Below are positions 35,101-46,419 of a stretch of DNA of 64,000 bases, piece after piece. The DNA is from Doris montereyensis. Taxonomy: Eukaryota; Mollusca; Gastropoda; Nudibranchia; Dorididae. The notes below the pieces were generated by a model, which did not search any database, was not told the origin of the DNA, and saw only the letters and a program-made list of their open reading frames with translations. The first letter of the stretch is position 1. Every line of letters starts with the position of its first letter. Both the position numbers and the translations under genes were made by a program. The stretch covers positions 242,501 to 306,500 of the forward strand of contig JAXRKP010000397.1 in the NCBI GenBank assembly GCA_037039925.1, written 5' to 3'.

Positions 35101-38100
35101 AGGCAATGCCTCATTATCAAGAAGTTAAAATCATTCAAATTTAAAGATATTTTATAGTTAAATTATACTACAAACCAAATCCAACAAAAAATGCAGATCC
35201 CTTCGAAAAAGTTGGAACAAATTCAGCATTGACATGAAATATTAAATTTTCAAGGTATTGAGACAAAGACATTAAGAGCCAAAAGCTTTATCAGTTCTTT
35301 TTGCTTGATTAATTGAAATCTACCCAGTCCACCATTGCAGTGATCTCAGTGTGAATTAGGAGGAAAGATGAGTGAAAGAGGGAAAGGAAAATATAGGACC
35401 TACCAGCAGCATCCGCCAACTGTCCGCAGCTTTATCAATTAATCACTGAGATAAATCACAAGATCTAAATGGTCTTGGTACAGAACATTTGAATCCTGTT
35501 AAAGATTAAAGTAATTCAATGGTTATCAAAAGAGGATAGAAAAGAACAAAGTGCCTGCACCTCAAGACTCACACACAGACACATAAGTAAAACTAAGAAA
35601 AACCCTGCTTAATCGAAAAACAGAACACAACAACAACAAAAATTAACAAAAACAAAACCAATGAAAAGAAATCACACTCACAAACACACACAAACTTAAC
35701 ACAAGAAAGGCGACTTTTACCATATGCTTTTCCCTTGCATGGGTGGCAAAATTGTATATCGGGACTTGGACACTTTTCCTTCCTTGAGCCTTCTAATGGT
35801 GGCCACCACGAGATCAAAATCAAAGGCACCTGGGTGATCAAAGTCGTAGTTGTTTTCCATGGCTCTCAAATGCTGCTCATGGCTCAATACCTAGGGGAGA
35901 AAAAAAGAAAAAGGAAACAAACATTATTTTTTCAAATTGGGACAATCCAGTGACTAGATAAAATGTGAATCGATGAAATCACAAACATTTGAACATTTTT
36001 TAACTGTACCCAAAACTTCCAACCCATAATGAAGCTAAGATTTTTTTTGAGAGCGTTAACCACTAATTTCCCATATAATCCCACACAAAAAGACACTATA
36101 GTGGTGAACAGGCATTTAAAAAAGGTGACTTCAAAGTTCAAGTTCCAGCAAAATTTTGCTAAATAGTGGAACATCCTCGTAAATGAACGAACAAAACGTA
36201 CCTTATAAAATGAATCCATGCTAAGCAAGCTAACCCATGGAACGTCGAGGGGCTTCAATAATTTTTCTGGCTACTGTAGTTTTTCCTGACGCACTTCCAC
36301 CACATATACCTGGAGGGGCAATGAGAAGGAAATGTTAGTCTCCATTTATTATTTCTGGGTTTTTCTTGTTTTGTTTACCCGATCCACCACTGATAGAAAA
36401 ATATTCAATTGCCGGGGCTTGAAGCCACGACCTCTTGGTTGACAGACCTTGCCTGTGGACTACCGGGTCTCTCAAAATGTATATCTGATGATGGACTAAT
36501 GGTTTAAGTACTGAAGACATCAACTTCTTATTAACTTACAAACAAGCGGTTTAGATATCAAATATATCAGCACTTAGAAGCATGAACTGTAAAAAAGGTA
36601 TCAAGCACCTACATATTGAAGATACTGGTATATATTACCAATACTGTAGTAGCAGTAGTGGTCTAAAAAGATGCCGCCTAACAGCACTGTCCGCCTTCCT
36701 GCATGACTATCTCAGGAAACAGAATTTTTTCTATACAAATTGGCCCCTTATCAACACGCTTGTACCAGCTAACAACATGATTTATAACAGACACTTAACT
36801 TTTCAAATTTGTCAAGACATGTCTTTTTTTAATATTTCAAATATGAAGGCTCTTATTCTTAAATAAAACAAAATGTTTAAATGATCAAGCCATGCCTCTC
36901 AGCTGTAATAAATAGGAGCTGATAGTGAACTCTTTCTACTTGTCAGACGGCAAGGTGCCAATTTCATCTACCTGGGCAAAGCAAACAATGGTCGTCGTCT
37001 AGCATATTCTATACTGCTCAATAGTACAGCATCCCGATGCACAATACAGTAATTTTCATGAGAGTTCCCTCCACCTGAATGCCCGTATTCCCAAGTGCCT
37101 GCTTTTCTGACAAAACCATTTTTTTTCTAACATATGCCCGCCCACAAAAACTCCTTGTTGCCTGAGTGCCTGGTATGTCGGCAGCTTGTCAGTAAAAAAG
37201 GTAAGAAATGCCAATTAAATTGTAATAAAATTACTCATGTCCCTTGTCTTTAGTTCATAGAACATGGGTCATCGAGGTCCAACTCATCGCTCTATCTCCC
37301 CCCCCCGCCTGCTTTGAGGCTTTTGATTGGCTGATTAGTTTACCTGTCCATAGTACACATGTAACAAAGAGGTGGTATAAACTTTGAAATGAGCAATAGC
37401 AGTGACCTAAACCGTGTCTATGATCTAATGACAAGTGATAGGAGTAATCTTATTACAATTTAGTTGGCATTTCTTACCTTTTTTCCTTAGACCTCACAAG
37501 GCAATGAGGCCTGTATGCCCACTCTGGCTGAATGCCCGCTTTTCCTGCTTCCCCGAGAACTAATGTATTTTGCATAGGCAAAACAAATAATGGTCTAAAT
37601 TCCCCATTGCTATTAAGCATGTTATGAAAACAATTGAGGTTCATCGTTGTCAATCAAATCAAAAATGTGCGTCCATCATCGTTGATGAGTGAGGAAGCTT
37701 TCATTGATTTCTTGTGTATACTAGTTAAGTCAGGCAGAAATGGATGGCCATTGGCTGCATAAAATTCCCTCCGCTTACCAGCACTGTCTGCCGACCAGTG
37801 CCATTTTTCAATCTCCCAAAGGGCGTGTTCTTAGACCGATACTACTGTACTTACACATTCTCTTATGGCATTATTTTAATTTTTTAACCTTCTCAACATA
37901 AAGAAAAGCTCATTAGTCATCTAACATTTAAATCTTATATATATATATATATATATATTATATTATATACACTTGTGGAACATATATCACCATTACCTAT
38001 GACAAAGGCATTTTTCAACTGTCCCTCCTTGTTGTACCAAGGCGGTCTTCCAGCTGTGTACAGAGTTCTCCTGCCGTGTGTGTGAAGCACCCTGGTCTCC

Positions 38101-41100
38101 TCTGGCTTGGCTGATCCAGGAGGGGGTCGCATTCTCTTCTTTGATGGGCCGACCTTTGAGGGGCTTTTGGGAGTTCTGACATTCTTTGAATTGTTGGGGG
38201 AGATGGCTCCCGAGGTAGTGGCCGTCTGCTCTCCATCGTGATCCTCTCCACTGCCACTGGAACATAAAATCACAAGAATACAGAATTTTTAAAAACCCAA
38301 GGAATACTACAAAGTCATGACTCTCTTAAATATTTGTATGAAGACTTAATGTAGCTGTGTGCCACGAAAAGTTGAGTAAAGTCTAGTTGTAGTTTCAGCC
38401 TTCTTTCTGATGCTTTTTGTTTTGTTTTGTTTTCTTTTTTTCTACATTTCTCTCTCTCTTGCTGTTGATAGTTGTAGCAAATCCACCGCTACAAGATTTC
38501 AGAAAAGAGACACTTTCACGATTCACAAAATTTGGATACGTTTGGGATTTAACGAAAATTATAAACAAAAACAAAACAAAAATAAAATTGAAAAGAAAAC
38601 GCCTCATGAAAAACATAACGTTTCCTTTATCCTCCAATTACACCACCCAAAAGAGGTAAATTAACTGAAATACAAAAAAACAAGACTTATGTTTTAATAA
38701 CTATCGTTTCCCACTGTAAGAAACAGACTGAGAAAATAAGCCATCCTTATTTCCATCTCCTTAACATAATATTTTATTATAAATGTCCTTTAAGTGGACA
38801 TGTTAAATACAATAAAAGATGGTGCATGTGATCTGTGTGCCTGCATATCACATAGCTGTCAACCTTTTCAAATAAAAAAACAAGACTGGCTGTGCAAACT
38901 AATTTTAACTTGCACAACGGGTTGTAATATTCCAGAAAAAATTGAAATTTTAACTTGAATTAACCCCCTTTCAAGGTTAAAGAACGAAAAAATGTCTGGC
39001 CTGTCATGAAATGCAACAGTATTTTTGTCAAATCAGAATGGCCCTCTGAACTTTCACCCCAATTTCTCAAGTCTCTGCCGTTCACTTATGGTTTCCTTAA
39101 AAAGAAATAGGTCTACAAGCTAACCCTCAAATGCATACCTTTCAAAGCAAATACATATTTACAGACTCAAGACCAAAAAATATACAAAATTTGTTTTTGT
39201 ACTGAGTACCCGTTGGCAGCTATGATATCATAAGTGTGAGTAAATTTAAAGCTTTGTGTATGATAAGTTGTGTCTCCACAATCGTGTTCGTAATGTTGTA
39301 TGTACAAGCAGGAAAAATTCTCAGTGTGTGTGTGCATGTGCACCCCCTCCCATTGTCATAATACTATCAGCTTTAAAAAAAAAGTTAGAAAACCTGAAAG
39401 ATCACAATGAATGCCTTGATAAATAAAAAATATGGACTTGACTGACTTTACTTTATATCATAATTTAATATTCTGCACTCCTTTGCCTCAGTTAAATTTA
39501 GGACTCCCTATTTCCAACTTGTTGAGGAGTGCTGATGATCTTTGATTTTTAATCAATTTTAGATTTGTAATTCTATTCTTGACTTGACTCTTGGCTGATT
39601 GGACTCCCCTTTCAATTCTTCTCTCTGATTAGATTATGACCTTTAAACCCAGAACAGATGATCATTCAGAAAACAGTATATCTATAAACCGCAATTGCCT
39701 TTCCCTTTGACCACCAAAAGTACCGGCAGTTATTTCACAGTGAAAAGCCGGAAACTCAGACTTAAAAGCTAAAATGCTATCAATTTGGATTTGAAGAATA
39801 GAAATGCGATCATTGGTTTCAAATCAAAAAGACAAAAACAATACGATACCAAAAACTCAAAATTGATCTAAAAATAACAAATATATTTGAATTTTGCAAA
39901 TGAAGAAAAATTACTGATAGATCTAAATTATTTTCTCTCGTGAAATCATTATTTCTTATCCGACTTTGTTGGGAATTAGACTAAATTTTATTCTCTTCTA
40001 AAATAATATAATTAATTTCTTTAGCTTTTTATTTGATGTGGCGAGTGTGAATATGTTTCTATTAGGTCTTTCAGTACCAGTGAAGGTGTGAATTTTGTTC
40101 TGAAACAAAGATTACATTCAATGCTTTTGTGCCATACACGCAATGGAGGAAAAGAGAAACTGGACTTTTTAATGTTTTTAAATGTTTCCATTCATTTGTA
40201 AAAAATCACTGTGAACGCACTGAAATCGTGATCATTTTCACGACTGAGATTGGTTTGGACAGTTGGGTGCTGGTAAAATCCCCACGGGCACCTGTGTTGG
40301 ATTAAATAATAATATGAATAAGAAGGACCTAATTAGTATAATTTGCCTAATTTGGACCTCTTTTCTTTGTGTTTGTTTTTGTGATATCCGGTACTAAATC
40401 TGGATTTTAGATCTAGATGTATCTACTAATTTCAGGCCTGCTTGATTCTTAATCTGACAATGATGTGTTAAATCCATAGACAACAGGTGAAACATTTGGC
40501 AATGATTTTGGTTTTGAGTGCCACAATCAGAAGACAAAATCACATTCTCAAAAATTAATGGTGGTGGGGGGGGGGGGGGTTCAGAAATTCTTACAAATTT
40601 GGTCTGGACATAAAAACATAGGCCTACAGATAATGCTGATCCAAGGAATAACGATTCAGATAGATGTGTGTAATAGTGATATTTAAGGGCAAATTTTAAA
40701 GATTTATCGATTTTTTGAGGTTTTGGTTGTTTGTTATGTTTGTGTCTAGAGATCTAGAGATACTTACAATATTTAGTTAGGATCTAGATCTAGATTCTTG
40801 ATCTACCCAGACTGATGATGAATGAGAATAAAAAGCCTTTCAATGGCACTCTTGACCTTTTACAAAATGGTTGGTACATGAATATATTTTGTAGATCTAT
40901 CTTGTTTGTCTGTATTTTACACAAACTGATGACGAATGAGAATAATAAAGAGAGCCATGAGGCTATTGGGCAACACACACGGCTTGTGTGATGGTGGGTC
41001 TCACGGATGTGTGGATTTTTTTATCTTACTTGTACATTGTTGTACTCATGACTTCTGTTTAGCTATAGCCTTTGAAAAGATTAATAAAAATAGTTAATTA

Positions 41101-41175
41101 AATCAATATTTACCTATCAGAGGCAGACTGTGTTTGGAATTTGAACACGTTTTCTCCCATCGTGTTTGATGACAT
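23093..41175 (-). CDS. UCKL1: Uridine-cytidine kinase-like 1 (twelve exons found)
   Basis: UCKL1 proteins join an ATP-dependent uridine/cytidine kinase domain to a C-terminal uracil phosphoribosyltransferase-like domain and act in pyrimidine salvage. Exons in reading order: 41175-41114, 38256-37997, 36309-36202, 35890-35721, 34977-34906, 34557-34306, 33330-33212, 30815-30722, 28646-28530, 25937-25772, 24127-24029, 23139-23093. Seen: [15 protein letters not shown]-loop [59 protein letters not shown], then [30 protein letters not shown], the PRPP-type loop [12 protein letters not shown] and [10 protein letters not shown] before TGA. Phases agree at almost every junction. One exon of about 25 codons between 30722 and 28646 was not found; it would lie in a visibly scrambled stretch. 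Indels in exons 36202, 35721 and 28530 resemble consensus errors. Confidence 0.95.
23595..24012 (+). repeat. 21-22 bp minisatellite, aaactacaaagacagagaaat
   Basis: About 19 units in the last UCKL1 intron, ending 17 bases from the neighbouring exon boundary. Confidence 0.9.
24029..24127 (-). CDS. UCKL1: UCKL1 exon, AVDKEV segment
   Basis: [20 protein letters not shown] then [12 protein letters not shown] in clean frame, acceptor ccattctcag, donor gtaagc. Confidence 0.93.
24230..24410 (+). mobile_element. Possible retroelement 3' end
   Basis: Ends with ttctttggacaataaagaat followed by (ATT)n, a layout common at 3' ends of non-LTR elements. No coding part is attached. Confidence 0.3.
24470..24970 (-). 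pseudogene. hAT-type transposase fragment with BED-like zinc finger, frameshifted
   Basis: Minus-strand pieces: [16 protein letters not shown], a C..C...H..H-type finger ending [23 protein letters not shown], and [20 protein letters not shown] in another frame. The FACGRTKT motif is typical of one group of hAT-related transposases. Only the N-terminal part is present, broken by several frameshifts, inside a UCKL1 intron. Confidence 0.6.
25772..25937 (-). CDS. UCKL1: UCKL1 exon, PRPP-loop [12 protein letters not shown]
   Basis: 55 clean codons plus one base: [55 protein letters not shown]. The Asp-Ala-Thr...Thr-Gly loop is the PRPP-binding motif type of uracil PRTases. Confidence 0.95.
26100..26295. 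repeat. ATT-rich low-complexity stretch
   Basis: Imperfect attatta and gatgatg units in a UCKL1 intron. Confidence 0.7.
26671..26790 (+). mobile_element. SINE-like family B copy at the head of a minisatellite
   Basis: ataccctgtccaccatatgc, ggtgatctcaggtgaattca and gtaggacttatcagtag match the family; the 3' end merges into the 30-bp array. Confidence 0.7.
26778..27545 (+). repeat. 30-bp minisatellite, actgcccactagtaacaat
   Basis: About 25 units of actgcccactagtaacaata with gtgccaccca in a UCKL1 intron. Fragments continue, mixed with unrelated sequence, to about 28035. Confidence 0.93.
27545..28320. other. Scrambled mosaic of minisatellite units and copied flank
   Basis: 27690-27890 is a degraded copy of 28440-28640, including parts of a UCKL1 exon (tgatgtctttacacacttc), and 28020-28260 is a degraded copy of 28840-29080, both interleaved with units of the minisatellite. 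Order is conserved but pieces are missing. A consensus artefact is likely. Confidence 0.7.
28530..28646 (-). CDS. UCKL1: UCKL1 exon, SILRAGETMEPAL (frame broken)
   Basis: [25 protein letters not shown] then [12 protein letters not shown]. As written one G is missing and two bases are extra; allowing for these the exon is 116 bases in exact phase with the next exon. A degraded partial copy of this exon lies at 27770-27890. Confidence 0.88.
29140..29830. other. Second mosaic duplication
   Basis: 29170-29260 and 29570-29640 share caaatccatctttgtc and gaaataatctgaaaaaa; 29500-29520 and 29767-29785 share atttcgccgcttcg. No gene is recognisable. The missing UCKL1 exon is expected in this interval. 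Confidence 0.55.
30722..30815 (-). CDS. UCKL1: UCKL1 exon, [15 protein letters not shown]
   Basis: Reads [20 protein letters not shown] then [11 protein letters not shown] and ends in phase 0 at CAG|gtaatt. This is the start of the PRTase-like domain. Confidence 0.93.
30950..31045 (-). mobile_element. SINE family A 3' fragment, reversed
   Basis: The reverse complement reads caaaaaccctgaaatcacct then tagtagtggatgtgggtaaa, the family 3' end. Confidence 0.7.
31108..31545 (+). repeat. 42-bp minisatellite, aagcttgttaataaaaact
   Basis: About ten units of aagcttgttaataaaaactt with tcatcagcagggtgtccagcac, starting right after a SINE A fragment. Confidence 0.94.
31560..33205. other. UCKL1 intron, no gene seen
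   Basis: Pyrimidine-rich in parts. It holds a 16-base poly-C run near 32060, several AGATCTAGA-type palindromes and three spaced CGCGATCGG-like motifs at 32580-32730. Confidence 0.5.
33212..33330 (-). CDS. UCKL1: UCKL1 exon, interdomain linker
   Basis: 39 codons plus two bases, including [19 protein letters not shown], matching the linker entering the phosphoribosyltransferase-like half. Clean frame. Confidence 0.9.
34120..34235 (-). mobile_element. tRNA-like SINE head, reversed
   Basis: The reverse complement has gtagcctggtcggtagagcg (box A-like) and cccgagttcacgactc (box B-like). There is no tRNA fold with an intact acceptor stem, so a SINE is more likely than a tRNA gene. Confidence 0.45.
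34306..34557 (-). CDS. UCKL1: UCKL1 exon, [19 protein letters not shown]
   Basis: 84 clean codons from [15 protein letters not shown] to HVHNQLQA. It contains the Arg-rich lid region [16 protein letters not shown] and the end of the kinase domain (ADIIVPKGG). Confidence 0.96.
34906..34977 (-). CDS. UCKL1: UCKL1 exon, IFEGIMAF (GC donor)
   Basis: 24 clean codons [17 protein letters not shown] then ASQDLVN. The phase-correct 3' end is followed by gcaagt, so the intron would use a GC-AG splice pair; the nearby GT four bases further would put the next exon out of frame. Confidence 0.88.
35310..35432 (+). mobile_element. SINE-like family B copy
   Basis: tgaaatctacccagtccacc, tgatctcagtgtgaattagg, and ataggacctaccagcagcat match. 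Confidence 0.7.
35721..35890 (-). CDS. UCKL1: UCKL1 exon, [11 protein letters not shown]
   Basis: [20 protein letters not shown] then [19 protein letters not shown] and [18 protein letters not shown]. One A is missing in the AAAA run after KEG; with it the exon is exactly 57 codons. Confidence 0.92.
36202..36309 (-). CDS. UCKL1: UCKL1 exon, P-loop
   Basis: Encodes [20 protein letters not shown] then [15 protein letters not shown]. An extra C in a CCCC run breaks the frame after IIEA; without it the exon is 35 codons in phase. Confidence 0.93.
36375..36475 (-). mobile_element. SINE family A head fragment, reversed
   Basis: The reverse complement gives cggtagtccacaggcaaggt, gtcaaccaagaggtcgtggc and ttcaagccccggcaattg, the tRNA-like head of family A. 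Confidence 0.7.
37195..37492. mobile_element. MITE with terminal inverted repeats of about 80 bp
   Basis: The left end aaaaaaggtaagaaatgcca and following attaaattgtaataaaatta are matched, inverted, by the right end (taatcttattacaatttag, ttggcatttcttaccttttt). Total about 295 bp, no coding capacity, inside a UCKL1 intron. Confidence 0.75.
37936..37970. repeat. AT microsatellite
   Basis: Short (AT)n about 25 bases outside the donor of UCKL1 exon 2. Confidence 0.9.
37997..38256 (-). CDS. UCKL1: UCKL1 exon 2, low-complexity N-terminus plus TAGRPPWYN
   Basis: Open throughout. A Ser/Pro/Lys-rich basic stretch ([19 protein letters not shown]) leads to [14 protein letters not shown], a signature found just before the kinase domain in UCKL1. 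Donor ATAG|gtaatg. Confidence 0.93.
38260..41110. other. UCKL1 intron 1, no gene seen
   Basis: AT-rich; poly-G run near 40562-40579; AGATCTAGA-type palindromes at 40410-40420 and 40750-40800. No exon-like ORF. Confidence 0.5.
41114..41175 (-). CDS. UCKL1: UCKL1 exon 1 with start codon
   Basis: ATG at 41175-41173 begins [20 protein letters not shown], donor AG|gtaaat. The split codon AG|T joins exon 2 in frame, which is the main reason for choosing this exon. The N-terminus of UCKL1 is poorly conserved, so an extra upstream exon cannot be excluded. Confidence 0.7.
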
Positions 41176-42089
41176 ATTTTCCTTCTTATTATTAGACCTA
41201 CCTACCAAGTCCAATTCCAAGGAAAAAGCATTGGTCAATTTCGCTCAATGTAAAATTCGCACAATTTAAGACACTCCCTCCATCCCTCTCATTCCGTCTT
41301 TTTTCACGCCCTGCCTTGTTCAGAGCCTCTGACTGTGTTGTCTTTTGTAAACCAAAACAAAAAGGATCCAATCATAGAAAAACATTTGATTGAATCAAGT
41401 GCAGGTTTATCACATTCTTCAATAAATCATTCAGTATTATTTTTTTTTAAAGCAGCTTTTATTTATGAACATAATGTGTTTGTATGGGTCTATTATGCGT
41501 GTGTTAGGTGAGAGACAGTGTATGCTGTTTGTGTTAAAGGGGTGGTGGTAGAGGAGGCACACAAATAACTATGATGATGAAACTGTAGGTTGAATAAGTC
41601 TATATGCACTGCCAAAACACGTTGTGCGTCAACACACCCTGAGATACCTGCTTACGGCGGACATAGTAATTTTCAATGAAACCACAAATAATACGTCAAA
41701 AAGAGTTTGTTTTCAATGTGATTTTCAGTTTCCTGTTCCATTTATATAATATTATCATGTACGTATTGTGGAGATGAATGGCAACATTAGGAGAAAGGAT
41801 TAGAAAAGACAAGTGAAAGTATGACTACATATAGGCCTACAATATATTATGAATTTATAAATGTGAGTGCTGCTTTGCCTTAAGATGAAAGGAAATAAAT
41901 AAATGCATGTATCATAATACATGTACTTATTATGTAGATACATTCTATAAACACAATTTCTTACGGTCATGAGTCGTGGGTCTTTGTTAAGTAAGGCCTG
42001 GATGCCACCTGTCCCTCCTCCCCCCATCCGCACACTTGCTTATCGTATTATTCCTAGTTGGTTAGACGTGGGGAGAAGAATCCTTTAAA

Positions 42090-42365
42090 AAAATGTATCT
42101 TCAGTGCTCTTTCCTTCTCTCCCACATCGTCTGACGTTCTATTCCTTGGGAAAGACATTTAACACACATTTCACAACACGACCCAGGTACACATGGGTGT
42201 AAGCACTAACTTGGGAGTAAAAACCTGCGTCAGACTGGCGTCCTGTCCAGGAGGTGATTATCCACCTGTTTCAATTCATGCTACAGCAATCTGGATAAGC
42301 TGCTGTCCTACGGGCCGTAATGACCTGAAATAAACTCTGGTAAGGAGTTTGATCTTAAATCTTAA
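42090..42365 (+). mobile_element. SINE family C copy
   Basis: Contains attccttgggaaagacattt, ggtacacatgggtgtaagca, actggcgtcctgtccaggag, catgctacagcaatctggat and gggccgtaatgacctg. Confidence 0.65.
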
Positions 42366-42596
42366 ATTACAGAATAATGATTGAGTTTTGGATTGAGTCA
42401 TGATAAAAATTATGTCGGAAAGAAAACGGAAAACAAATGAATGTATATGAACCCACTACTATTCATATTCGCTGTCCTTTCAACGTATGGGGATATTGTG
42501 CATTAAAAAGATGTCATCTAAGTTTGTGTGAAATGTCCATACAAAAATGATAAAACAATTTGATTCCTATGGTATACGTGTGAACTAAGAAATAAT

Positions 42597-42972
<376 letters not shown>

Positions 42973-42975
<3 letters not shown>

Positions 42976-45395
42976 CAGACAGTGCTGGATTAAGGCTCTG
43001 CTAGTCTCAAGGCTCAGTTTGAAAGGTGGCCTGAAAATACAGAGATATTTCGAGCTCACCAATAAAAAGAAGAAAGTTAGATTTAGCCACAGAAAATCTA
43101 ATGCAAAAATTTAAAGAAAAAATCAATAACTTCGAAAAAAACAATTTTCTTTTACAGTAAATGAAATTACCGTTACTGTAAGGTAGATTGTAACTTTGCG
43201 CTCTTTTACGACTGCCTGAGCCTCCTTCTCGAAGGTGGCGCGATTGCAAATTCATCAGTTAGTTTTAAAAGTCAATCTTATGAAGCACAACGCTTTCAAC
43301 ACAGAGACATGCTAGTATACCAAAACATTGTTGGCACATCGTTGACCATTTAACGTCTTCAATTCTTGTTAGTTGCTTGGAAGAGCGCTTTCCTGAGCAG
43401 TTCATAGCCATTAGAGATAAATAATTTGGAGTGCTAGTTCTGTATTCGGCATGGAATTGTACGTGATGAACTCCAGTATGTGCAGCATTTCAAACACCAC
43501 TTTCAGTTGGTGTTATTTGATTGGGTTTCTGCTTTTTATATCAGTATGTAAATTGACGAAATTCTTCTGGTAAATCGGATGGCAAGTCCTGTGAATATGA
43601 ATACACACCAAGTCTTCAAATGCAATTGTCGATATCTTCATCATGGAGTCATATTCAATAAAAACACCAAACCTCTGCATCACCATGGAATATGCTTCGA
43701 TACGCATTTGAAGTGTACTTTTCAGTTGATCGATTATGACATAACAGGTGTTGACTTTAAACATTTGCCAGCCTGGCATCCCTTCTACAGCAGCTGTGAC
43801 ATCTCCATCACTGACCTGCTTCTTACGCTTGGGTACTCGTCACTTTCAGATTGTATGTGTTGCTACCACAGCAATCACGTGCCTGATGCTCATAAAAATC
43901 AAACTTCTTTCGACATTCCTCCAAGAATTTCCCAAGCTCTTCAGAAGAACAATAGCTGATGTTAAATCGATGGTGGGACTTCGGAGCAACTTTTCACTGT
44001 GCTTGAAACGTTGCAAAATGTTATTCCAAAGTTCACACATGGTGGTACTGTCATTCTGAGTAGCATCCCAGAGATTTCCCGGAGAGCAGTTTGAAACTAG
44101 TGCTTAAAAACTGCTTCTGTGGCTTAGCTCTGGCAGACCATCATATCCTATGGGTGTTTTGGAACAAGACATTCAGGCTGCTTTTTATCATGGGTCATCA
44201 ACGATGTATTGGTGTTACAAATAATGTATGCAGGCACTGTAATAACAAAGAAACAAAACAAAAACGAAAGAAAGCAGCATTTGACCAACTGGATACAAAG
44301 AGTAGCACATAAAATATAATCCACTAAACTATTCTTGTTCAAAGTTCGCTTCCCAGTGTAAATTCCAAAACTGAATTATCTTCATATTTGACCACTGCAA
44401 TACCCCTAAAAACTGTTTCTTCAGCTCTGGCAGACCATCGAGTATCCTATGGGTGTTTTGGAACAAGACATTCAGGCTGCTTTTTATCATGGGTCATAAG
44501 AATACCTCAACGATGTATTGGTGTTACAAATAATGTATGCAGGCACTGTAATAACAAAGAAACAAAACAAAAACGAAACGAAACTGCTTCAACACAAGCA
44601 TCCACAGCTGACTGACCAACTGGATACAAAGAGTGGGCAGCACATAAAATATAATCCACTAAACTATTCTTGGCGTTCAAAGTTCGCTTCATGCCAGTGT
44701 AAATTCCAGACATATTGCTGGAATTATCATTATCATATTTGACCACTGCAATTTTCAAGGTTGATGTCCTGATGTAACAAGTACTGAAACAGGGTAGTGT
44801 CAGCAAGATTCTTCCCTGTGTTACTGGAGATATTAATGAATTTCAGAAAGTTCTCAACAGGTTAGTAATCCATTATAATGTATGGACAGCGAAGAATGAT
44901 GGTTAGCTGGTCTGTATTGGTAATATCTGGAATGGACTCCACTGAAACTGAGAAGTACAGTGACATTGCAATCTTATCCTTGATGAAACTGATGTATATA
45001 TCATAGCAATAAATTATTTGCAGATTGTTTTGCTTGGCATGAGTGCATATGTGCTGCGACAAACATGGATCACTTGTCCTATTAGCTCCAAGATGCCAAA
45101 ATAATTGCCGTTGTCTCTGGAGGCAACCATTTCATTACTACCTCGAACACAAAGGGATATAAGAGATTTTCCCAGCACATATAGTTGCGCTACTAAAGCA
45201 TATTGCGATGCAATTGCTCATCTGGATGAAAGAATGATGTCATTTGTTTACATACAAACAAAGGGAAGCATTTAATTTTTGTTATCACCTGATTAATTAT
45301 TAATTATTTTTATTACTTTATTTGTCTTTGTGGCCTGGATTTTTGACAGGTCTTAAGACACATGCCTTATTTGTCTAATGGTTAATCCGGGTATG
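42973..45395 (-). mobile_element. Decayed hAT transposon (ZMYM1-like transposase)
   Basis: Minus-strand reading in order: YFSVSVESIPDITNTDQLTI, NMSGIYTGMKRTLNAK, CAAHSLYPVGQSAVDACVEA, LQRFKHSEKLLRSPTIDL, IDQLKSTLQMRIEAYSMVMQ and a hATC-like end (NCSGKRSSKQLTRIEDVK then ILACLCVESVVLHKIDF). Several frames, so not functional. Possible ends are cagtgctggattaagg at about 42976 and, inverted, ggttaatccggg near 45380. The N-terminal zinc finger is not seen. A stretch of about 290 bp is duplicated in tandem at 44095-44385 and 44390-44760. Confidence 0.75.
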
Positions 45396-45399
45396 CATA

Positions 45400-46095
45400 C
45401 TGACAAACAAAGAAACAGGCAAACACAGAGCGACAGAAAAGCAGACAAAAACAGAGACAAATAATAATATTATACAATGTACAGACAGACAGCTCGACAG
45501 ACAGTCAGAAACCCAGACAGACATGCGGATAAACATACAGGCATATAGACACAAAGGCAGATAAACACACAGACAGATGTATAGTTAGAGAGACACATTG
45601 GGATTGGACGGGGTAGAAAGAGAACAGAAGAAAGAGAAAACGATAAGCGAGAGTAAGACTAGTAAGAGAGAAAAAAGTGGTATTTGTTCATATTTATGTA
45701 GACATGTGAAAGAATATTCCATCGTATGCACATTCACACACAATGTACTTAATACTAGACTACCCATGGAAGACAATGATCACATGTACATGTATACATA
45801 TTTTGTGCTTACCATAGGCTACATTCCGTTCAATATAGAATGGCTGTAACATACCTGGTATTGATGTTGACTTTCATTAAATATGATAAGATAGGATTAA
45901 TTAAGATAACGGAATATTTTTATTGACCCCTAGGAAAATGTTATTGCCTTACAGTTTAATATGATATTGATGTACTACAGTTTAATATGATAATGGTGTA
46001 CCTTTAATCCTCATTGTCAGGGTATAGGCCACGTCTAAACACACACACACACACACGCACACACACACCAGACTTCTCTGTTTTCTGCTAAATTT
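45400..46095. other. Intergenic, nothing recognised
   Basis: CAGA-rich at 45480-45590, (CA)n at 46040-46068, poly-C at 46115-46125. No gene-like ORF. Confidence 0.5.
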
Positions 46096-46119
46096 CTAAT
46101 TTTGTTTCATGATGTCCCC

Positions 46120-46415
46120 CCCCCCCTCCCCGCCCACCTCTCTCGGCATCTTTCTCCACATACCTTCGTCATGTTGCTCGTTGTCTGCCAACCCTTTGGG
46201 CACCCTGGGGATTCCAACATAGGGCTCTCTTGGCTGTGCTTCCTTTCGGCCTACGGAGGGTGTGGCCTATCCATCTCCACCTTCGAAGGTCCATTTGTGT
46301 CTCAAAATCCTTTTGGTAGGTTTTCTTCCATAGTTCTTTATTGCTTATCTTGTCTGACTGTTTGATTTTCACAATGTTCCTTAAACATTCACATATATAT
46401 AGTTTCATATAGTAC
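46120..46415 (-). pseudogene. LINE reverse-transcriptase ORF, C-terminal fragment
   Basis: Minus strand reads CLRNIVKIKQSDKISNKELW, then RRWRWIGHTLRRPKGS, ALCWNPQGAQRVGRQRAT. The RWxGHxLR...WxPxGxRxxGRP pattern is the usual C-terminus of many non-LTR elements. A stop replaces the expected Trp after RAT. It is not the missing 3' end of the LINE at 49390-52470, because strand and sequence type differ. Confidence 0.65.
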
Positions 46416-46419
46416 AATA

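Noticed and set aside
46120..46415. The displaced 3' end of the LINE in SQLE intron 1
   Set aside because: It is on the other strand, and its C-terminal sequence cannot be tied to the 49390-52470 element from this window alone.
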